The translations under genes were made by a program, and so were the position numbers. Source: Ensifer adhaerens (GTDB lineage Bacteria; Pseudomonadota; Alphaproteobacteria; Rhizobiales; Rhizobiaceae). From it: a DNA stretch of 64,000 nt. The notes under the pieces were generated by a model. That model was not told the DNA's origin. It made no database searches and saw only the letters and a list, made by a program, of their open reading frames with translations. Where the stretch lies: contig NZ_LGAP01000020.1 of the NCBI RefSeq assembly GCF_001270265.1, positions 1 through 64,000 of the forward strand, in the 5' to 3' direction. Below, piece by piece: positions 34,482 through 43,884 of this stretch (within the stretch, counting starts at the first letter, position 1; each line of letters starts with the position of its first letter).

Positions 34482-34720
34482 GAGCACCCGTACGCAAAAC
34501 ATTGTCGACGGCGAGGAACAGTGCCGCCGGGACCCCGTTGATGTGAAATTGCTAACGGAAACTTACCGGAAAAGATTGAATACAATCTTTACGATCGACC
34601 CCTTGCTGAAGGTCTGGCAAGGCGGATTCCCTATATCGCATCCGGCGCGACCGGCTGCGACGCGCAGCGAACCTAGCGCACGCTCATCTTACCAGGACAA
34701 CCGGCGTGGCGGTGTCGCTC

Positions 34721-35230
34721 TCAGTCCGATTTAACCGGGTGGTTTGCACATGACGGCAACTTGCCGCTCATGACAGCGCCATAGCGCCTCTCGAATTCGG
34801 CGGCGATATCAGAAATGGCAATCTCACCGAGGCGTGCAAGCAGCAGGGTCTCGGCCTCATTGAGCGTTCGCTCCAGCGCCGAATTGACGGCCTGTTCGAC
34901 CAGGCATTGCGGCTCGTCGGTTGCGACACCCATGGCGAAGAAGCCGGGACTGCCGATGGTTCGATAGACGTCAAGGAGGGTGATATCGGAAAGTGGGCGC
35001 GACAACGTCCAACCGCCGCCATGGCCCTTCTCGGACGACACGTAACCGGCGTCGCGAAGTCCGGCCATCGTCCGGCGCACGACCGCGGAGTTCGTGCCGA
35101 GCATCCTGGCGATCGTCTCGGATGTCATCGGGTCGGCGTGCTTCTCCATGTGCAGCAACACATGCAGCAGTCGTGAGAGTCGTCCGTCCTGTCGCAATTG
35201 CAACCTTCCCTGTTTTGCATCTGATATCAT
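34721..35230 (-). CDS. Rrf2-family transcriptional regulator
   Basis: A 169-residue Rrf2 regulator with an N-terminal winged HTH (SRLLHVLLHM, TSETIARMLGTNSAVVRRTMAGL, KGHGGGWTLSRP) and cysteines in QCLVEQ and SCANH. Family members usually start right before the LSRLLHVLLHM helix, so a TTG at 35197, preceded by GGAAGG at 6 nt, may be the true start rather than the ATG at 35230. It lies 71 nt downstream of the thioredoxin-reductase-like gene on the same strand and probably regulates it. Confidence 0.88.
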   Translation of the reverse strand: MISDAKQGRLQLRQDGRLSRLLHVLLHMEKHADPMTSETIARMLGTNSAVVRRTMAGLRDAGYVSSEKGHGGGWTLSRPLSDITLLDVYRTIGSPGFFAMGVATDEPQCLVEQAVNSALERTLNEAETLLLARLGEIAISDIAAEFERRYGAVMSGKLPSCANHPVKSD

Positions 35231-35301
35231 GGAAAGTGCGGGCCAGGGGAGCCCGCGGTTCGATTGTCCAGTGCGTGATGTCGGGGCCTGCGCCCGGCCC
35301 G

Positions 35302-36189
35302 TCAGTCAAACATCAGCGACGGGTGGGTGGCGGCCCCGGCCATGGCGCCGTCTCCGACCGCCAATGCGACCGACCCCGTCGGCCTTGCCGCATCTCCGCA
35401 GGCGAAGACGCCGGGAACCGTCGTTGCCTTCATGGCGTCGGTTCGGATGTAGCGTCCGAGCGGGCCGTCGTCGAATCCGCAGCCGAGCTGTTCGGCAAAT
35501 GGCGCCGAGACCACCGTCCTGGTGGTGGTGAATATGCCGTCCATCGGCAGTATCCGCTCATCCCGCAGGACAACGTCGACGCGCTCGCCGTCGAGCCTGT
35601 CGATCAACCCTCGCTCCACCGCGACATTGCGCCGTGCAAGCTGCTGCAGTTGGTCTGCATCGGGTTCGAATGCACCGTTGAGAAAGAAGGTGGTCGGACC
35701 CCAGTCCGGCAGCATCAGCGCCTGATGCATCGAAAGGGGCGATGTCGCAAGCACGCCGATCCTGCCCTCGTCGAGTTCGTAGCCATGGCAATAGGGGCAG
35801 TGGAAGACGCTGCTGCCCCAGCGTTCGGCAAGGCCCGCAAGCTCCGGCAGGACATCGGTGACGCCGGTGGCGAGGACAAGCCGTTTCCCAATGGCTTCGG
35901 AGCCATGCCGCAGGGCGACCTTGAAGCCATCCTGCACGAGTTCGGCATTTGTGGCCTCCGTCTGCAGCCATTCGACCGTCTGGTATTCCATCAATTGTGA
36001 GCGGGCGTCGGCGGCGATCTGCGCCGGAGTGCTGCCATCCTGGGTCAGGAAGCCGTGCGATGTCCGGGTGAAACGGTTTCTGCGCAAGCCGGTGTCGACA
36101 ACCAGCACCTTGCGGCGCGCGCGGGCGAGTTGAAGACCGGCGGAAAGCCCGGCGTAGCTGCCGCCAAGGATGATTGCGTCGTAGGTCAT
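35302..36189 (-). CDS. FAD-dependent thioredoxin reductase-like oxidoreductase
   Basis: A 295-residue flavoprotein with an N-terminal FAD dinucleotide fold (IILGGSYAGLSAGLQLA), a redox-active CxxC in HCPYCHGYE (about residues 130-140), and the C-terminal FAD motif TTVPGVFACGDA. This is the small thioredoxin-reductase-like type that may reduce disulfides or act on other small substrates. Its pairing with an Rrf2 regulator suggests redox or nitrosative stress response. Confidence 0.87.
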   Translation of the reverse strand: MTYDAIILGGSYAGLSAGLQLARARRKVLVVDTGLRRNRFTRTSHGFLTQDGSTPAQIAADARSQLMEYQTVEWLQTEATNAELVQDGFKVALRHGSEAIGKRLVLATGVTDVLPELAGLAERWGSSVFHCPYCHGYELDEGRIGVLATSPLSMHQALMLPDWGPTTFFLNGAFEPDADQLQQLARRNVAVERGLIDRLDGERVDVVLRDERILPMDGIFTTTRTVVSAPFAEQLGCGFDDGPLGRYIRTDAMKATTVPGVFACGDAARPTGSVALAVGDGAMAGAATHPSLMFD

Positions 36190-36248
36190 ATCGAGCCTCT
36201 TTGTGTGCGTATCGTATCTTCATATGTTGCATGAATGAGGTTGGCAAT

Positions 36249-36275
36249 ATCATGAAACAATAAAAGTTTCATGAT
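36249..36275. promoter_or_regulatory. 10-bp inverted repeat upstream of the flavoprotein-Rrf2 unit
   Basis: ATCATGAAAC and its exact complement GTTTCATGAT are separated by 7 nt of A/T. The site is 60 nt upstream of the flavoprotein start, in the 347-bp gene-free stretch 36190-36536. It is a plausible operator, for example for the Rrf2 protein. The rest of the stretch shows no gene. Confidence 0.5.
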
Positions 36276-36536
36276 GGAAATTGAAGGCGATAATGCCGAC
36301 GCCGCCGATTGGCCCCGGGCATGGGCACCAGTAACGGAAAGGCTTGTCAGCGGTCGGGCCAATGGACCCGCACCTGAAGTTGCTCCGGTGCTATTTCCCG
36401 GCAGACAAAAATCCGCCCGTTTGGTAGTCGAAGCATCACATCGATGCGTGCTCAGCCTCTGTCCTCGGCCCCGGGGATTGGCACGCTTCCCGCCAAGGTC
36501 CCACGCGGGACGCCCCGATGAACGCCCGGATTTTCC

Positions 36537-37124
36537 ATGCTTCGCAGTTTGTACAATTGGACGATGGACCTCGCTGGCCGGAAGTCGGCGACCTGGTGGC
36601 TGGCCCTTGTCGCCTTCGTCGAAAGCTCCGTCTTCGTCGTTCCTGCCGACGTCCTGTTTCTGCCGATGGCGTTGGCAAAGCCGCATAGAGCCTATCGCTA
36701 TGCTTTCCTGGCCACCCTTTTCTCGGTGCTTGGCGGCATCGCGGGCTGGTTCCTCGGACGTTATGTCTTCGATGCGATCGCCCGTCCGATCCTGCAGTTC
36801 TACGGCAAGATCGATGCGTTCGAAGCGATGCGCTCGTCGGTCGATATGGAGGCGCTCGTGCTCTTGCTGGTGACGTCAGGGCTGGCGCATGTTCCGCCGA
36901 TGAAGGTCGTCACCATCCTGTCTGGGGCCGCCAATGTCAGCCTTGGCATGTTCATCGCATCGGCGGTGATCACACGTGGCGCGCGATTCTTCATCCTGGC
37001 CGCGGTGCTTCGCCGGCACGGCGAATCCGTCCGCCATTTCATCGAGAAGCGCGTGGGTTTGATTGCCGCCGTCGGCGCCGCAGCGCTCATCCTGCTCTAT
37101 GGCGTTTACGTTCTCGCGAAGTAA
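36537..37124 (+). CDS. DedA/YqaA-family membrane protein
   Basis: A 195-residue integral membrane protein with four or five hydrophobic segments and the family pieces FVESSVFVVPADVLFLPMAL and GGIAGWFLGRYVFD. DedA/VTT-type proteins move lipids across membranes or sustain the proton motive force; the YqaA subgroup lacks an assigned substrate. It is a single gene; the 283-bp space up to 37407 shows nothing clear. Confidence 0.85.
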   Translation: MLRSLYNWTMDLAGRKSATWWLALVAFVESSVFVVPADVLFLPMALAKPHRAYRYAFLATLFSVLGGIAGWFLGRYVFDAIARPILQFYGKIDAFEAMRSSVDMEALVLLLVTSGLAHVPPMKVVTILSGAANVSLGMFIASAVITRGARFFILAAVLRRHGESVRHFIEKRVGLIAAVGAAALILLYGVYVLAK

Positions 37125-37407
37125 GAGCAGCAAGCCGGAGCGCGGCCGGAAATCTGCGCACGGCAGGACAATCGCCATGACTGCAACAAGCGTCGGAGTC
37201 CCTTCCTCAGCTGCATGAGCAGTTGTATCGGGGAACGGGGACGTGCCGTCGACGCCGGTTGCCGTCGTTTGATGTTTCCCGCAGTCTCGACCCACTCGTT
37301 GGCGCCCAGCGTCTACCACAAATTGATATCTTGCAAACCGGCGATGACAGGTGGCCAAATGGCGGAAACCCAGGTCGCGCAGTTAAAGTCTCCGAGAGGC
37401 GAGTATC

Positions 37408-38679
37408 ATGCGGCTTATCGTTGTCAACGACGTGTCGGAGGCCCTGGGCGGTGCGACCAAGGTTGCGCTCCAATGCGTTGAGGCTGGTGTTGCGGCGGGG
37501 CTCGACTGTGCCGTTCTGGTCGGTGACGACGGCGCAGGCATTCGCTCCCGATTCCCGGGCGTGCAGGTGGAAGCGCTTGGCGAGCGCCCTTTGCGCGACG
37601 GCGTCCATTTCACAAACCTGTTCGACAGGAATTTCAACGGTCGGGCCTATCGTGCCTTGCGCCGCTTGCTCAAGAGCGGGAACGACACGGTCGTTCATGT
37701 TCACGGCTGGTCGCAGATCCTGTCGCCCTCGATCTTTCACGCGCTGGCACGCAGTGAAGCCCAGGTCATCGTCACCGCGCATGATTTTTTCCTGACCTGT
37801 CCGAACGGCGCCTATGTTCACTATGGCAGGGGCGATATCTGCGCTGAAAAACCGCTGTCTGCCGGTTGCCTTGCCAGCGCCTGCGACAAGCGCAACTACC
37901 TTCACAAGCTGTGGCGCTTTGCCCGGTCGATGACCCAGAGTACTGCGGGCGCGGCCTTCTGGGCGCGCGTCGGCGTCATTCTGGCCCATGAGGGCATGGA
38001 GCCATACCTAAGCGAGGGGCCCCTTCGAAACTTCCTGACATTGCGCACCCCGTCGACGCCGCTCACGCAATCCCCGGTCGAGGCCTGGAAAAACGAACGC
38101 GCCATGTTTCTTGGTCGCATGTCGGTGGAAAAGGGTGTTCGGACCCTCGCCGAGGCGCTCAACGCTACGGGCAAGGCGGCGACCTTGATCGGCCGAGGGC
38201 CTTTGCTCCAGGAGATACAGCGGGCTCTTCCGCACTGCCATGTTCCAGGCTGGCTTGATGACGATGAGGTTTCCGCCGTCGCATCGAGGGCGCGCTATTT
38301 CTTCATGCCGTCAAGGATGCCCGAACCCTATGGTCTGGTGGCTGCCGAGGCGCTGATGTCCGGGATACCGGTGATCGCCAGCAGCAATGCGCTAATTGCC
38401 ACGGAGATCGAGGAGCACCAGGCCGGGCTGGTGTTCGAGAGCGGCAATGCGCGGTCTCTCGCCGAGACAATGGCGCTGATGGAGAGCGACAGTCTGGTGC
38501 GGCACCTGAGCAGGGGGGCTTTCGCCTATGGCAAGAGGGTCGCGCCCTCGAGGGACGAATGGCGCCAGCGGATAATCGACATCTACTCCGGCAAGCTCAA
38601 ATTCGTGACGCATGACAAGCTGAAAGAGGCAATAGGGCGGCCCGCCCGACAAGAGTTCGAAATGGCCGGTCGGATCTGA
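37408..38679 (+). CDS. GT4-family glycosyltransferase
   Basis: A 423-residue retaining glycosyltransferase of GT-B fold. The N-terminal domain carries the early loop NDVSEALGGATKVAL and HVHGWSQILSP. The C-terminal domain has FLGRMSVEKGVRTLAEAL and the E-x7-E motif in EPYGLVAAEALM. It is followed 11 nt later by an NDP-sugar epimerase gene, so the pair probably adds a special sugar to a surface glycan. Confidence 0.85.
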   Translation: MRLIVVNDVSEALGGATKVALQCVEAGVAAGLDCAVLVGDDGAGIRSRFPGVQVEALGERPLRDGVHFTNLFDRNFNGRAYRALRRLLKSGNDTVVHVHGWSQILSPSIFHALARSEAQVIVTAHDFFLTCPNGAYVHYGRGDICAEKPLSAGCLASACDKRNYLHKLWRFARSMTQSTAGAAFWARVGVILAHEGMEPYLSEGPLRNFLTLRTPSTPLTQSPVEAWKNERAMFLGRMSVEKGVRTLAEALNATGKAATLIGRGPLLQEIQRALPHCHVPGWLDDDEVSAVASRARYFFMPSRMPEPYGLVAAEALMSGIPVIASSNALIATEIEEHQAGLVFESGNARSLAETMALMESDSLVRHLSRGAFAYGKRVAPSRDEWRQRIIDIYSGKLKFVTHDKLKEAIGRPARQEFEMAGRI

Positions 38680-38690
38680 AAGGGAGCGGG

Positions 38691-39662
38691 ATGGCGCGCG
38701 CATTGGTGACCGGCGGAGCCGGATTTGTAGGACGCCATCTCTGTGGCCGATTGATATCGGAGGGCGTCGATGTCGTCTGCGTCGATTCTCTTGCGCGCGG
38801 AACCGGGGCAATGCGCCCCGCCGATTGGCCGAACCCGCCAAAGGGCGGCTTCTCCCTCATCGAGGAGGACTGCCGCCGGTATTTCGATCGCACTGATGAT
38901 CGTTTCGACATGGTGTTTCACCTGGCGGCAATGGTCGGCGGCCGCGTCATGCTGGAAACCCAGACGCTTCTCGTCGCCGAGGATCTCGCGGTGGATACCG
39001 ATATGTGGCGCTGGGCTGCGCGCACGCGCCCGGGAGTTGTCATATATTTCAGCTCCAGCGCCGCTTATCCCGTGAGTCTGCAGCGCCCGGAAGGGTATCG
39101 CAAACTCAGCGAGGACATGATCGATTTCGAACATACGATCGGCGTTCCAGATCTGAGCTATGGCTGGGCGAAGCTCAGCGGCGAATATCTGATGAAGCTT
39201 TATGTCGAAAACTATGGTGGACGGGCGGTCGCCTATCGCCCGTTCAGCGGGTACGGCGAGGATCAGGACTTGAGCTACCCGTTTCCGGCGATCTGCAGAC
39301 GTCTCATCGAAGAGCGCGGAGCGGAAGAGGTTTTCGTCTGGGGCTCCGGCCGGCAAAGCCGTGACTTCATCCATATCTCGGACTGCGTCGACTTCGTCTG
39401 GAAGACCTTTTCCCGGCTGCAGAACGGTGCATGTCTCAACATCTCCACCGGCATCGCCACTTCTTTCATCGAACTCGCCCGGCTGGTTAGCCGAGGCATC
39501 GGTTGGGAACCGAAAATAAGCGGCCGGTCGGACAAACCCGAGGGCGTGTTCTTCCGCTGCGGCGACACGGCGCTTCAGACATCCTACGGCCTTGCGCCGC
39601 ACATCGATCTTGAAGCGGGCGTGGCGCGGACGCTCGACCATCTGCGATCGAAGGCGCATTGA
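38691..39662 (+). CDS. NAD-dependent nucleotide-sugar epimerase/dehydratase
   Basis: A 323-residue extended short-chain dehydrogenase with GGAGFVGRH (7-15), FHLAAMVGG, the catalytic SSSAAYP and YGWAKLSGE (Y-x3-K), and a C-terminal sugar-binding part (SRDFIHISDCVDFVW). It converts an NDP-sugar by epimerisation or dehydration. It is paired with the preceding glycosyltransferase gene and followed 1 nt later by a RIME1-like repeat. Confidence 0.87.
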   Translation: MARALVTGGAGFVGRHLCGRLISEGVDVVCVDSLARGTGAMRPADWPNPPKGGFSLIEEDCRRYFDRTDDRFDMVFHLAAMVGGRVMLETQTLLVAEDLAVDTDMWRWAARTRPGVVIYFSSSAAYPVSLQRPEGYRKLSEDMIDFEHTIGVPDLSYGWAKLSGEYLMKLYVENYGGRAVAYRPFSGYGEDQDLSYPFPAICRRLIEERGAEEVFVWGSGRQSRDFIHISDCVDFVWKTFSRLQNGACLNISTGIATSFIELARLVSRGIGWEPKISGRSDKPEGVFFRCGDTALQTSYGLAPHIDLEAGVARTLDHLRSKAH

Positions 39663-39663
39663 T

Positions 39664-39766
39664 TGCTGCATAATTCCTTAAATCGGAATTGATTTAAGGA
39701 ATTATGCAGCAAATTTATAGTGTTACAGCGTCCTTAGCGCGCCGTATTTGGCGCGCGGCGCTGTAA
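39664..39766. repeat. RIME1-like intergenic element, copy 2
   Basis: About 103 bp matching copy 1 at 21991-22097. The first dyad here is nearly perfect (TGCTGCATAATTCC ... GGAATTATGCAGCA) and the second pairs TTACAGCG with CGCTGTAA around GCGCGCC/GGCGCGC. It sits between convergent genes, where it could also end transcription from both sides. Confidence 0.72.
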
Positions 39767-39782
39767 TGGGCGTCGTTGCCTC

Positions 39783-40598
39783 TCAATAGCCGACTTCGGA
39801 TGCACTCGCTCCCGCAGTCGGCACTGCTACGTGCTCGGAAAAGCTCGCACGCAGGCGGCTGGTCGCTCCTACGAGCAGACTGACATCGTTGCCGACTGCA
39901 ACGAAGAGCGCGCCGAGTTCGAGGTAGCGTTTGGCGAGCGCGGTGTCTGAGGTCAGGATACCGGCAGCCTTGCCGTGCGACTGGATGCGCGCGAGCGCGG
40001 CCTCGACCGCCTGCTGCACGTCCGGCGCGCCCGGCCGGCCGAGAAAGCCCATGTCGGCGGCCAGGTCCGCCGGGCCGATAAAGACGCCATCGACGCCTTC
40101 GGTCGAAGCAATGTCGTCAAGCGCCGCCAGTCCCGCACGGCTTTCCACCTGCAGCAGCAGGCAGATCTCGGCGTTGGCGGTCGGGAGATAATCCGCAATG
40201 CGGTTGAAGGCGGACGCACGCGCCAGTGCTGCACCGACGCCGCGCATGCCGTGGGGCGGATAACGCACGGCCCGGACCAAAGCGCGGGCCTGTTCACCGG
40301 TCTCGACCATCGGCACCAGCAGCGTTTGCGCGCCGATATCGAGGAGCTGCTTGATCAGCCAGGCCTCGCCCATCGGCGGCCGGATGATCGCATGGCTGTT
40401 CGAACCGGAGAGCGCCTGCAACTGTGCCATCATCAGCGGCACGTCATTCGGGGCATGTTCGCCGTCGATCAGCAGCCAGTCGAAGCCGGCGCCACCGCAG
40501 ATTTCGGCCGTGTAGGGATTGGCGAGTGCCAGCCAAAGACCGATCTGCGGCCGTCCTTCGGCAAGCGCAAGCTTGAACATATTGCGTGGAGCAGGCAT
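39783..40598 (-). CDS. hpaI: 2,4-dihydroxyhept-2-ene-1,7-dioate aldolase
   Basis: A 271-residue HpcH/HpaI class II aldolase: [39 protein letters not shown] and [13 protein letters not shown], with the metal-binding glutamate and aspartate in the last two. It splits the C7 hydroxy-oxo acid into pyruvate and succinate semialdehyde, the last step of homoprotocatechuate breakdown. It is the final gene of the hpa operon, 9 nt after hpaH. Confidence 0.93.
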   Translation of the reverse strand: MPAPRNMFKLALAEGRPQIGLWLALANPYTAEICGGAGFDWLLIDGEHAPNDVPLMMAQLQALSGSNSHAIIRPPMGEAWLIKQLLDIGAQTLLVPMVETGEQARALVRAVRYPPHGMRGVGAALARASAFNRIADYLPTANAEICLLLQVESRAGLAALDDIASTEGVDGVFIGPADLAADMGFLGRPGAPDVQQAVEAALARIQSHGKAAGILTSDTALAKRYLELGALFVAVGNDVSLLVGATSRLRASFSEHVAVPTAGASASEVGY

Positions 40599-40607
40599 GG
40601 GCGCACC

Positions 40608-41411
40608 CTATTCGAAGAAGCAGCTGACGGTTCCCTGAGGTCCGAAATCGGCGACGATGGTGTCGCCATGGCGGGCCTCGACGGGGCGGATGAACGAGCC
40701 GGCAAGTACGATCTGCCCGGCATCGATACGGTCGCCGTAGCTGGCAAGCCGGTTGGCAAGCCAGGCGATGCCGCGTGCCGGATGGTTGAGGACGCCTGCG
40801 CCAAGCCCGGTCTCCTCAACCTCGGCATTGCGTGAGACGATGGCGCCCATCCAGCGCATGTCGACATCCTGCGGCCGCATGGCACGGCCGCCAATGACGA
40901 TGCCGGCATTGGCGGCGTTGTCGGAGATGGTATCGACGATGGTTCGGGCCCACTTCGTTTCCGGATCGACACGCAATATGCGGGTGTCGAGGATCTCAAG
41001 CGCCGGGGTGACGTAGTCCGTGGCGTTGAGGACATCGAAGACGCTGACATTGGGGCCGGCGAGCGGCGCCTTCATGACGAAGGCGATCTCGGCCTCGATG
41101 CGCGGCTGAATGAAACGATCCCCAGGGATCGTCGCGCCGTCCTCGAACATCATGTCGTCGAACAGCACGCCGGAATCGGGAATATCGATGTTCAGCGCAT
41201 ATTGCATTGCCTTTGACGTGAGCCCGATCTTCCAGCCGATGACCCTGCGGCCACGGGCGATCTTCTGCTTCACCCAGGCCGCTTGCACCGCATAGGCGTC
41301 GTCCATGGTCATGCCTGGATGCTTCAGGGAGAAGAGGCCGGTCTGGAGGCGGCTCGCTTCCGCCTCGTCGAGTGTCCTTGCGGCAGCGGCAACTTCGTTG
41401 GCGTTCAGCAT
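40608..41411 (-). CDS. hpaH: 2-oxo-hept-4-ene-1,7-dioate hydratase
   Basis: A 267-residue hydratase of the HpaH/MhpD family with GWKIGLTSKAMQ, RIEAEIAFV (metal-binding glutamates) and NHPARGIAWLANRL. It adds water to the diene-diol product before aldol cleavage by HpaI. Gap to hpaG is 3 nt and to hpaI 9 nt. Confidence 0.93.
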   Translation of the reverse strand: MLNANEVAAAARTLDEAEASRLQTGLFSLKHPGMTMDDAYAVQAAWVKQKIARGRRVIGWKIGLTSKAMQYALNIDIPDSGVLFDDMMFEDGATIPGDRFIQPRIEAEIAFVMKAPLAGPNVSVFDVLNATDYVTPALEILDTRILRVDPETKWARTIVDTISDNAANAGIVIGGRAMRPQDVDMRWMGAIVSRNAEVEETGLGAGVLNHPARGIAWLANRLASYGDRIDAGQIVLAGSFIRPVEARHGDTIVADFGPQGTVSCFFE

Positions 41412-41414
41412 GGT

Positions 41415-42284
41415 TCAGGCCTCATCGGCAATCGGGTTGCGAAGCAGGCCGATGCCATCGGCCTCGACCTCGACGACGTCCCCGGGTTTCAGCCAGATCG
41501 GCGGGTCGAAGCGGGCGCCGGCACCGGTCGGCGTTCCCGTCACGATCACGTCGCCGGGCACCAGCGTCGTGAAGGTCGAGACGTAGTTGATGATCTTGCG
41601 GAAGGAGAAGATCATCCGGCTGGTGCGGTCCTGCTGACGGAGTTCACCGTTGACGCGGGTCTCCAGCTTGATATCGGCCAGCTGCGCTTCGTCGGTGAAG
41701 GGAACCAGCCATGGCCCGATTGAGCCCGTGCGGTCGAAGTTCTTGCCCTGGGTGACGTTGAACTTGGCGTGTCGCACCCAGTCGCGGATCGTGCCTTCGT
41801 TAGAGAGCGACAGTGCCGCGATATGGTCGAGCGCCGAGGCTTCGGGAATGCGCCGGCCGCCCTTGCCGATGACGATGACGATCTCGCCCTCGTAGTCGAG
41901 CTGCGGGCTTTCGGGCGGGCGGATCAGCGGCTGATCGTGGCCGGTGAAAGAGCGCGGGAAACGAATGAACAGCGACGGGTTGGAGGGTGCTACCTGGCCA
42001 TCCCGGTACTCTTCGTTGCGGTCGGGAAAATTGACGCCGACGCAGATGATCTTTTCCGGTGCGGGAATCGGGATTTCGAAGCGGATATCGGCGAGTGACC
42101 AATCCGGGGCGAGGGCGGCGGCTTCGTCGGCAAGCCTGGTCAAGGCGCCGTCTGCGATGACTTCGCGCAGCGTCGGCCATTTCGAGCCGTAGCGCCGAGA
42201 TAGATCGACGATGCCGTGATCGGTAACAAGCCCATATCCCTGGCCGCCGGCCGCGGAAAAGGTCGCGAATTTCGCAAATGTCAT
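41415..42284 (-). CDS. hpaG: Fumarylacetoacetase-family decarboxylase/isomerase of the hpa pathway
   Basis: A 289-residue FAH-family enzyme with ICVGVNFPDRNEEY, LDYEGEIVIVIGKGG (metal-binding glutamates) and VIVTGTPTGAGARF. In this operon it should act as the 5-oxopent-3-ene-1,2,5-tricarboxylate decarboxylase/isomerase. It is a single-domain form, unlike the duplicated E. coli HpaG. GGAGG lies 6-8 nt before the ATG; the start overlaps the end of an alternative reading frame running from the decarboxylase gene. Confidence 0.85.
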   Translation of the reverse strand: MTFAKFATFSAAGGQGYGLVTDHGIVDLSRRYGSKWPTLREVIADGALTRLADEAAALAPDWSLADIRFEIPIPAPEKIICVGVNFPDRNEEYRDGQVAPSNPSLFIRFPRSFTGHDQPLIRPPESPQLDYEGEIVIVIGKGGRRIPEASALDHIAALSLSNEGTIRDWVRHAKFNVTQGKNFDRTGSIGPWLVPFTDEAQLADIKLETRVNGELRQQDRTSRMIFSFRKIINYVSTFTTLVPGDVIVTGTPTGAGARFDPPIWLKPGDVVEVEADGIGLLRNPIADEA

Positions 42285-42402
42285 TTCAATCCTCCGTCCC
42301 GTTCGGGTGATGCCGACGGGCAGACATGTTCGATCTCATTGAATGCTTCGGTGCTGTAATCCGGGATCGCAACCACGTGGCTTGCGTGCCGGATGCCGCC
42401 TA

Positions 42403-43815
42403 TCACCGGTTTGACCCCCCCGCCGCGACCTCGGTTATGACGTCGAAGGCGACATCGGCATCGTCCTCGGTCATGTCGAATTGGCCCGCCTGGAAGCGGA
42501 TGGCGACGCGGCCGTCGACCCGTGTCTGGGTCAGGTAGATCCGGCCATCGTCGTTGATCGCGTTGACGAGCGCGATGTTGTGGGCGTCGCTGTCGGCGCC
42601 GCCGCGATGGCGGAACGAAAACAGCGAGAAGCGCGGGGCCGTGACGATTTCGAAGTTTTCGTTTGCGCCAAGGCGCTCGGCAAGCCGGCTCGCCCAAGAG
42701 ACATGGTTGCGGATCATCGTCTTCAAACCATCCAGCCCGTGGAAGCGCAGCAGGAACCACAGCTTCAGGGCGCGGAAGCGCCTCCCGAGTGGGATGGTCC
42801 ATTCGGAATAATTGATGATGCCGTCGCGGCCGTGGGTCTTCAGATACTCCGGCTGGATCGCCAGCGTTCGGACGAGATCATCAGGATTGCGGATGAAATG
42901 GGCGGAGCAGTCGAACTGGGCGCCCAGCCATTTGTGCGGGTTGAAGACGACCGAATCCGCCGCTTCGACGCCAGCCCAGAGCGAGCGGAATTCTTCGCAG
43001 ATCATCGCCGATCCCGCCCATGCCGCATCGACATGGACGTAGAGGCCGTGCTTGTGGGCGACGCGCAGGACTTCGGCGATATCATCGCAGGCACCGGTGC
43101 TGGTGCCGCCGGTGCAGGCGATGACGCCGGCTGGCAGGAGGCCCGCGTTCTTGTCCCGCAGAATTGCCACTTCGAGTGCTTCGACGTCCATGCCCTGCAG
43201 CGACCCGGTCGCCGGTATGCGCACGAGGTTTTCCTCGCCGATGCCCGACACCCAGATCGCCCTGTCGATCGAGGTGTGGACCTGGTCCGAGGAGTAGATG
43301 CGCAAGGGAGCGTGCGCGCTCAGGCCCTGGCTGTTGCCTTTCCAGTTCAAGGCGCGCTCACGCATGACGAGCACGGCTGACAGTGTGGCGGAGGAGGCCG
43401 AGTCCTGGATGACGCCGGAAAATCCGCCGGGAAGGCCGATCGCCTGGCGCAACCAGTCGAGTACCTTGGTTTCAAGCTCGGTTGCAGCGGGGGAGGTCTG
43501 CCATAGCATGCATTGGGCAGCCATCGCCGTCACCAGATATTCAGCGATGACGGAGACGGGGGCGGCGTTGGCGGGGAAATAGGCAAAGAAGCGCGGGTGC
43601 TGCCAGTGGGTCATGCCCGGCAGGATGATGTTTTCGAAATCCTCGAAGATCGCCGCCATGTCCTCGCCGGTCTGGGGCGGTTTGCTCGGGATCTGGGCGG
43701 AGATTGCGCCGGGTGCCGTCTGGGCGCGAACGGGCCTGTCGCGCAACGACGCGCGATAGGCCGATCCCCATTCCGCCGCCTTCAGCGACCACTCCCCGAA
43801 AGTCTTCTCGTCCAT
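42403..43815 (-). CDS. PLP-dependent aromatic amino acid decarboxylase (group II)
   Basis: A 470-residue type II decarboxylase. The PLP lysine is K295 in FNPHKWLGA; H180 (QVHTSIDRA) stacks on PLP and D263 (VHVDAAWAGSA) binds its nitrogen. The N-terminal PGMTHWQHPRFFAYFPAN and LWQTSPAATELE segments are those of aromatic L-amino acid (tyrosine/DOPA/tryptophan) decarboxylases. It is placed inside the hpa operon, between hpaD and hpaG, so a tyrosine- or DOPA-like amino acid is the likely substrate. Its stop lies next to a run of seven G on the coding strand (see findings). Confidence 0.88.
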   Translation of the reverse strand: MDEKTFGEWSLKAAEWGSAYRASLRDRPVRAQTAPGAISAQIPSKPPQTGEDMAAIFEDFENIILPGMTHWQHPRFFAYFPANAAPVSVIAEYLVTAMAAQCMLWQTSPAATELETKVLDWLRQAIGLPGGFSGVIQDSASSATLSAVLVMRERALNWKGNSQGLSAHAPLRIYSSDQVHTSIDRAIWVSGIGEENLVRIPATGSLQGMDVEALEVAILRDKNAGLLPAGVIACTGGTSTGACDDIAEVLRVAHKHGLYVHVDAAWAGSAMICEEFRSLWAGVEAADSVVFNPHKWLGAQFDCSAHFIRNPDDLVRTLAIQPEYLKTHGRDGIINYSEWTIPLGRRFRALKLWFLLRFHGLDGLKTMIRNHVSWASRLAERLGANENFEIVTAPRFSLFSFRHRGGADSDAHNIALVNAINDDGRIYLTQTRVDGRVAIRFQAGQFDMTEDDADVAFDVITEVAAGGSNR

Positions 43816-43884
43816 TCCGTTCCTCCCCTCACACCATTGGGTGCCGGTCCTCTTGTGCCGGCGTCCGACCTTTCATGCCCCGAT

